Assembly: GCF_000516985.1 (NCBI RefSeq)
Contig: NW_006917101.1
Span: 930,001 to 994,000 of the forward strand
Direction of reading: 5' to 3'
Source: Pestalotiopsis fici W106-1
Lineage: Eukaryota > Ascomycota > Sordariomycetes > Amphisphaeriales > Sporocadaceae
Length of the DNA stretch: 64,000 nt
Position numbers and translations under genes: made by a program. The notes beneath the pieces were generated by a model. It searched no databases. It saw only the letters and a program-made list of their open reading frames with translations, and was not told the DNA's origin. Shown here in pieces: positions 61,899 to 64,000 of this stretch. Position 1 is the stretch's first letter. Every line of letters begins with the position of its first letter.

Positions 61899-63434
61899 TT
61901 ATTCAAACTCCAACGCTTTGATGTTTGAATGCGTCATGATAGAAACCTCTGTTGGGCAACTCTCCATGGCCGCTCTCAGGGCCCGTGGAATCTTCCAGTC
62001 GTCAGGATCAACTGCGCCCCATGTAGCCAGATACCAAGTTGGCTTGTCCAGCTCCTCTCCAGGGTGGCGTTTTCGTATCCACGGGTGAGGCCAGTCGACT
62101 GAGAACTCAGCTGTTTCCCTTCCTTGACCACCTCTGCAGCCAAAGTAGCCGAGGTGCACCTGAGACACCCCTCCCATCAGGTGAGCCTCTAGGTGCGCGA
62201 GGGAATTGAATGATTTCGCGGCCGCTGTGGTCACGGAGACAAAGAGAGGCAGGAAATTGTCGGCATTTGGTCTCCCGCGAGTCTCCTGCGCCGGCAGGAA
62301 GGAATTGGCCCTATCTTCAGCTTCTGAGTCGAGATTATCCATCTCGTCCGAGTCTGCAGAGTTGAAGTCGTAGAGGTCGCCCCCAGTCGACGCTTCATCA
62401 TCATCACTGTCGTTGTCGTTGTAATCGTCGCAAGTTTCGTCCTCATCGGCGAGGTGAGGAATACTGTCAAATAACCAGTTACCGGAGGGAGAGATGGAAG
62501 AGAAATCGATATAGACAGATGAGACCGATGGGCCGAATCCTCTTTCAAATGCTGTGCTCGACAAGCTCCATTTGCCACACAGCCGTAACGTCGTCAGGGT
62601 TGGGCTGTTGCATATCCCCTGGACGGCGGCGCTCAAGTCATCGACTCCCGTATCGCCGACAAAGCTCTCCAACTCGGCATTCTCATTGCGTGGGTCGACG
62701 TCATGGAGAGTAATGCAAAGACTCTGCAGACTGGAGAATGAGGAACGATCGAGCGCAGCGGCCAGAGCCGTACGGAATTCCTGTCGCCGCTGGCCTCTCG
62801 AACGCGGTGGCATAAAGAACTCCCATTTGGCGCTCTCCAGCATAGGCAAAGAGAGCATCATGACTTGGAGGAGGTCCGGATGTAACCTCCTGCCAGAAGG
62901 GTTACCGGAATTACAGTCTAGCTTCTCCATGTCAAGGGACGACACGCTGTAGACCTTGGGGAGACCTGTTTCTGGGATCGCGGCAAGATCGGCGCCAATG
63001 TATCGAAAGTCGTTTCGGCGTGGTCTTACAGAAATGCTGCGACCTGTGGCGCGCATTGTCTCGTCATCAGAAGGCGATGTGGCGGTCACCCTCAAGGCAA
63101 TGCCCTTCGCGTCCCACGAGGATAAACGAGCAAAGAGGTCCAGTACGGCGCGCGAAAAGGCCGTGGAATTGGCTTTAGCCTCCAGGCTGCTTTGAAACTT
63201 GTTCTCGAGGCGTTTCTCGCTGACGGGCGGAAGGATCACATCAAAGTCAATTCGCCTGACTAGGCCCCGCAGATCGGTGCGAGCAAACGCTTCCTCAAAC
63301 TGTCTCAGAGACTCGGCACTGCTGTTTGTGCGGACGGCAGAGAAGGTCCTCGAATCAATGCGACTTTGAGCTACCGTGGACATCCTTCCTACGCCCACGG
63401 AGGAGACAAAATCGAGCGTGTCCGAAGTTGCCAT
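61899..63434 (-). CDS. Large uncharacterised protein, F-box/LRR-like in style
   Basis: A single exon of 511 residues from the ATG at 63434. The frame runs on upstream to 63572, but a GTGAGT donor and a TTCTCAG acceptor just before the ATG suggest an intron in the leader, because joining them would put the ATG out of frame with the earlier frame. Residues near 100-330 alternate Leu-rich and polar stretches (LQVMMLSLPMLESAKWEFF, LQSLCITLHDV, LTTLRLCGKW), like the leucine-rich part of fungal F-box proteins. An acidic Asp/Glu run follows (DDYNDNDSDDDEAS). No clear F-box is seen at the N-terminus. The C-terminal ~100 residues (RKRHPGEELDKPTWYLATWGA) look folded. Function is unknown. Confidence 0.65.
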   Translation of the reverse strand: MATSDTLDFVSSVGVGRMSTVAQSRIDSRTFSAVRTNSSAESLRQFEEAFARTDLRGLVRRIDFDVILPPVSEKRLENKFQSSLEAKANSTAFSRAVLDLFARLSSWDAKGIALRVTATSPSDDETMRATGRSISVRPRRNDFRYIGADLAAIPETGLPKVYSVSSLDMEKLDCNSGNPSGRRLHPDLLQVMMLSLPMLESAKWEFFMPPRSRGQRRQEFRTALAAALDRSSFSSLQSLCITLHDVDPRNENAELESFVGDTGVDDLSAAVQGICNSPTLTTLRLCGKWSLSSTAFERGFGPSVSSVYIDFSSISPSGNWLFDSIPHLADEDETCDDYNDNDSDDDEASTGGDLYDFNSADSDEMDNLDSEAEDRANSFLPAQETRGRPNADNFLPLFVSVTTAAAKSFNSLAHLEAHLMGGVSQVHLGYFGCRGGQGRETAEFSVDWPHPWIRKRHPGEELDKPTWYLATWGAVDPDDWKIPRALRAAMESCPTEVSIMTHSNIKALEFE

Positions 63435-64000
63435 TTTTTCTGAGAATCGGATCAGTACAGCATCTCTTAAAAGGGTGAAGGGAAGTATCACGACACAACT
63501 CACAGAGGTATGAGCAGCCAGGCCACCCAGTCGAGTATGGTCGGATGTTGCCTCTTTCTGATGCGCAAGCATGAAATTAGTGGGTGGGTGGTCAAAGAGA
63601 TGAACAAGATGTGGGTGTCGATAGGTATCTATTTATGTATTCTGCAAGCTGGACTTGGCCAAAGTCTAGACCGTGCCAGTGTCAGTCTCGTCTTGTACGT
63701 AACCCAGCCAACAACAGGCGTGTTTTTCTTGGCAAACTCTGGGCATGGCGCACCCCATGTACATAGAGTACACGATGCACTTCCCAATAATGCAACCGCT
63801 GTATCTATGTGTCTTTGGGCGTAGGTATTCAATTTTGTCATGTCCCCAACTTTCTTATCTAGATGTCTACCAAGCGTACCCCAGTGGGTTTGTCCACCGG
63901 CCTCTTCCCTCGACTGCCTCCTTCAATTTGCTAATCTTCTCTCTACGCGTGGCCCGCCCTGGATTCTGGGCGTCTTGCGCCGGATCCGTCCCGTCCAGCA
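63435..64000. other. Right end of the window, upstream region
   Basis: This holds the leader, with a probable intron at about 63440-63500, and the promoter of the preceding gene. Nothing else is supported. Confidence 0.45.

Noticed and set aside
1..64000. CRISPR array, integron, or bacterial operon
   Set aside because: No spaced direct repeats, no Shine-Dalgarno-driven gene strings, and introns throughout.

Overview
The window looks like nuclear DNA of a filamentous ascomycete, most likely Sordariomycetes and probably Hypocreales. The genes are spaced, lie on both strands and have short GT-AG introns of about 55-300 bp, often with a CTAAC-like branch point. There are no operons. The repertoire includes a HET-domain/ankyrin protein, a hybrid histidine kinase, a GH79 glycosidase and a CAP10/GT90 enzyme, all typical of Pezizomycotina. 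The order is inferred from general resemblance, not from a search. Exon borders were placed by reading frames and splice signals and could be off by a base or two.

Layout. 1-6.5 kb: a PPZ-type Ser/Thr phosphatase (+) facing an MFS transporter (-). 6.5-11 kb: gene-poor. 11.1-15 kb: a 60-residue secreted Cys-containing protein (+) and a five-exon isochorismatase-family hydrolase (-). 15.2-19.8 kb: a 1498-residue hybrid histidine kinase (-). 19.8-25.5 kb: gene-poor, with an assembly gap, a (GT)n microsatellite and inverted repeats. 25.5-28.7 kb: a small multi-span membrane protein (+) and a secreted GH79 glycosidase (-). 30.4-35.1 kb: mitochondrial succinate-semialdehyde dehydrogenase (+), an RGG-box protein with a mitochondrial-type leader (+) and mitochondrial ribosome recycling factor (-). 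35.6 kb: an intron-containing tRNA-Val. 37-41.6 kb: SNX4/Atg24 (+) converging on the kexin protease (-). 44.6-54.7 kb: a 1654-residue PhoD-like protein (+), a 953-residue GT90 protein (+) and a GNAT acetyltransferase (-). 55.7-63.5 kb: a HET/ankyrin gene broken by an assembly gap (-), an ankyrin-like fragment, a lineage-type protein of unknown function and an F-box/LRR-like protein of unknown function.

How the genes relate. Most are independent housekeeping genes. Three neighbours (SSADH, the RGG protein, RRF) carry mitochondrial-type leaders. SNX4 and kexin both act in Golgi/endosome traffic, but their adjacency is probably chance. The right end (55-63 kb) is accessory: HET domain, ankyrin repeats and unknown fast-evolving proteins. 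I see no convincing biosynthetic cluster, intact transposon or CRISPR. The best leads are the near-perfect palindrome upstream of the isochorismatase gene, the inverted repeats near 24.2-24.5 kb, the small secreted protein genes, and the HET/ankyrin locus.
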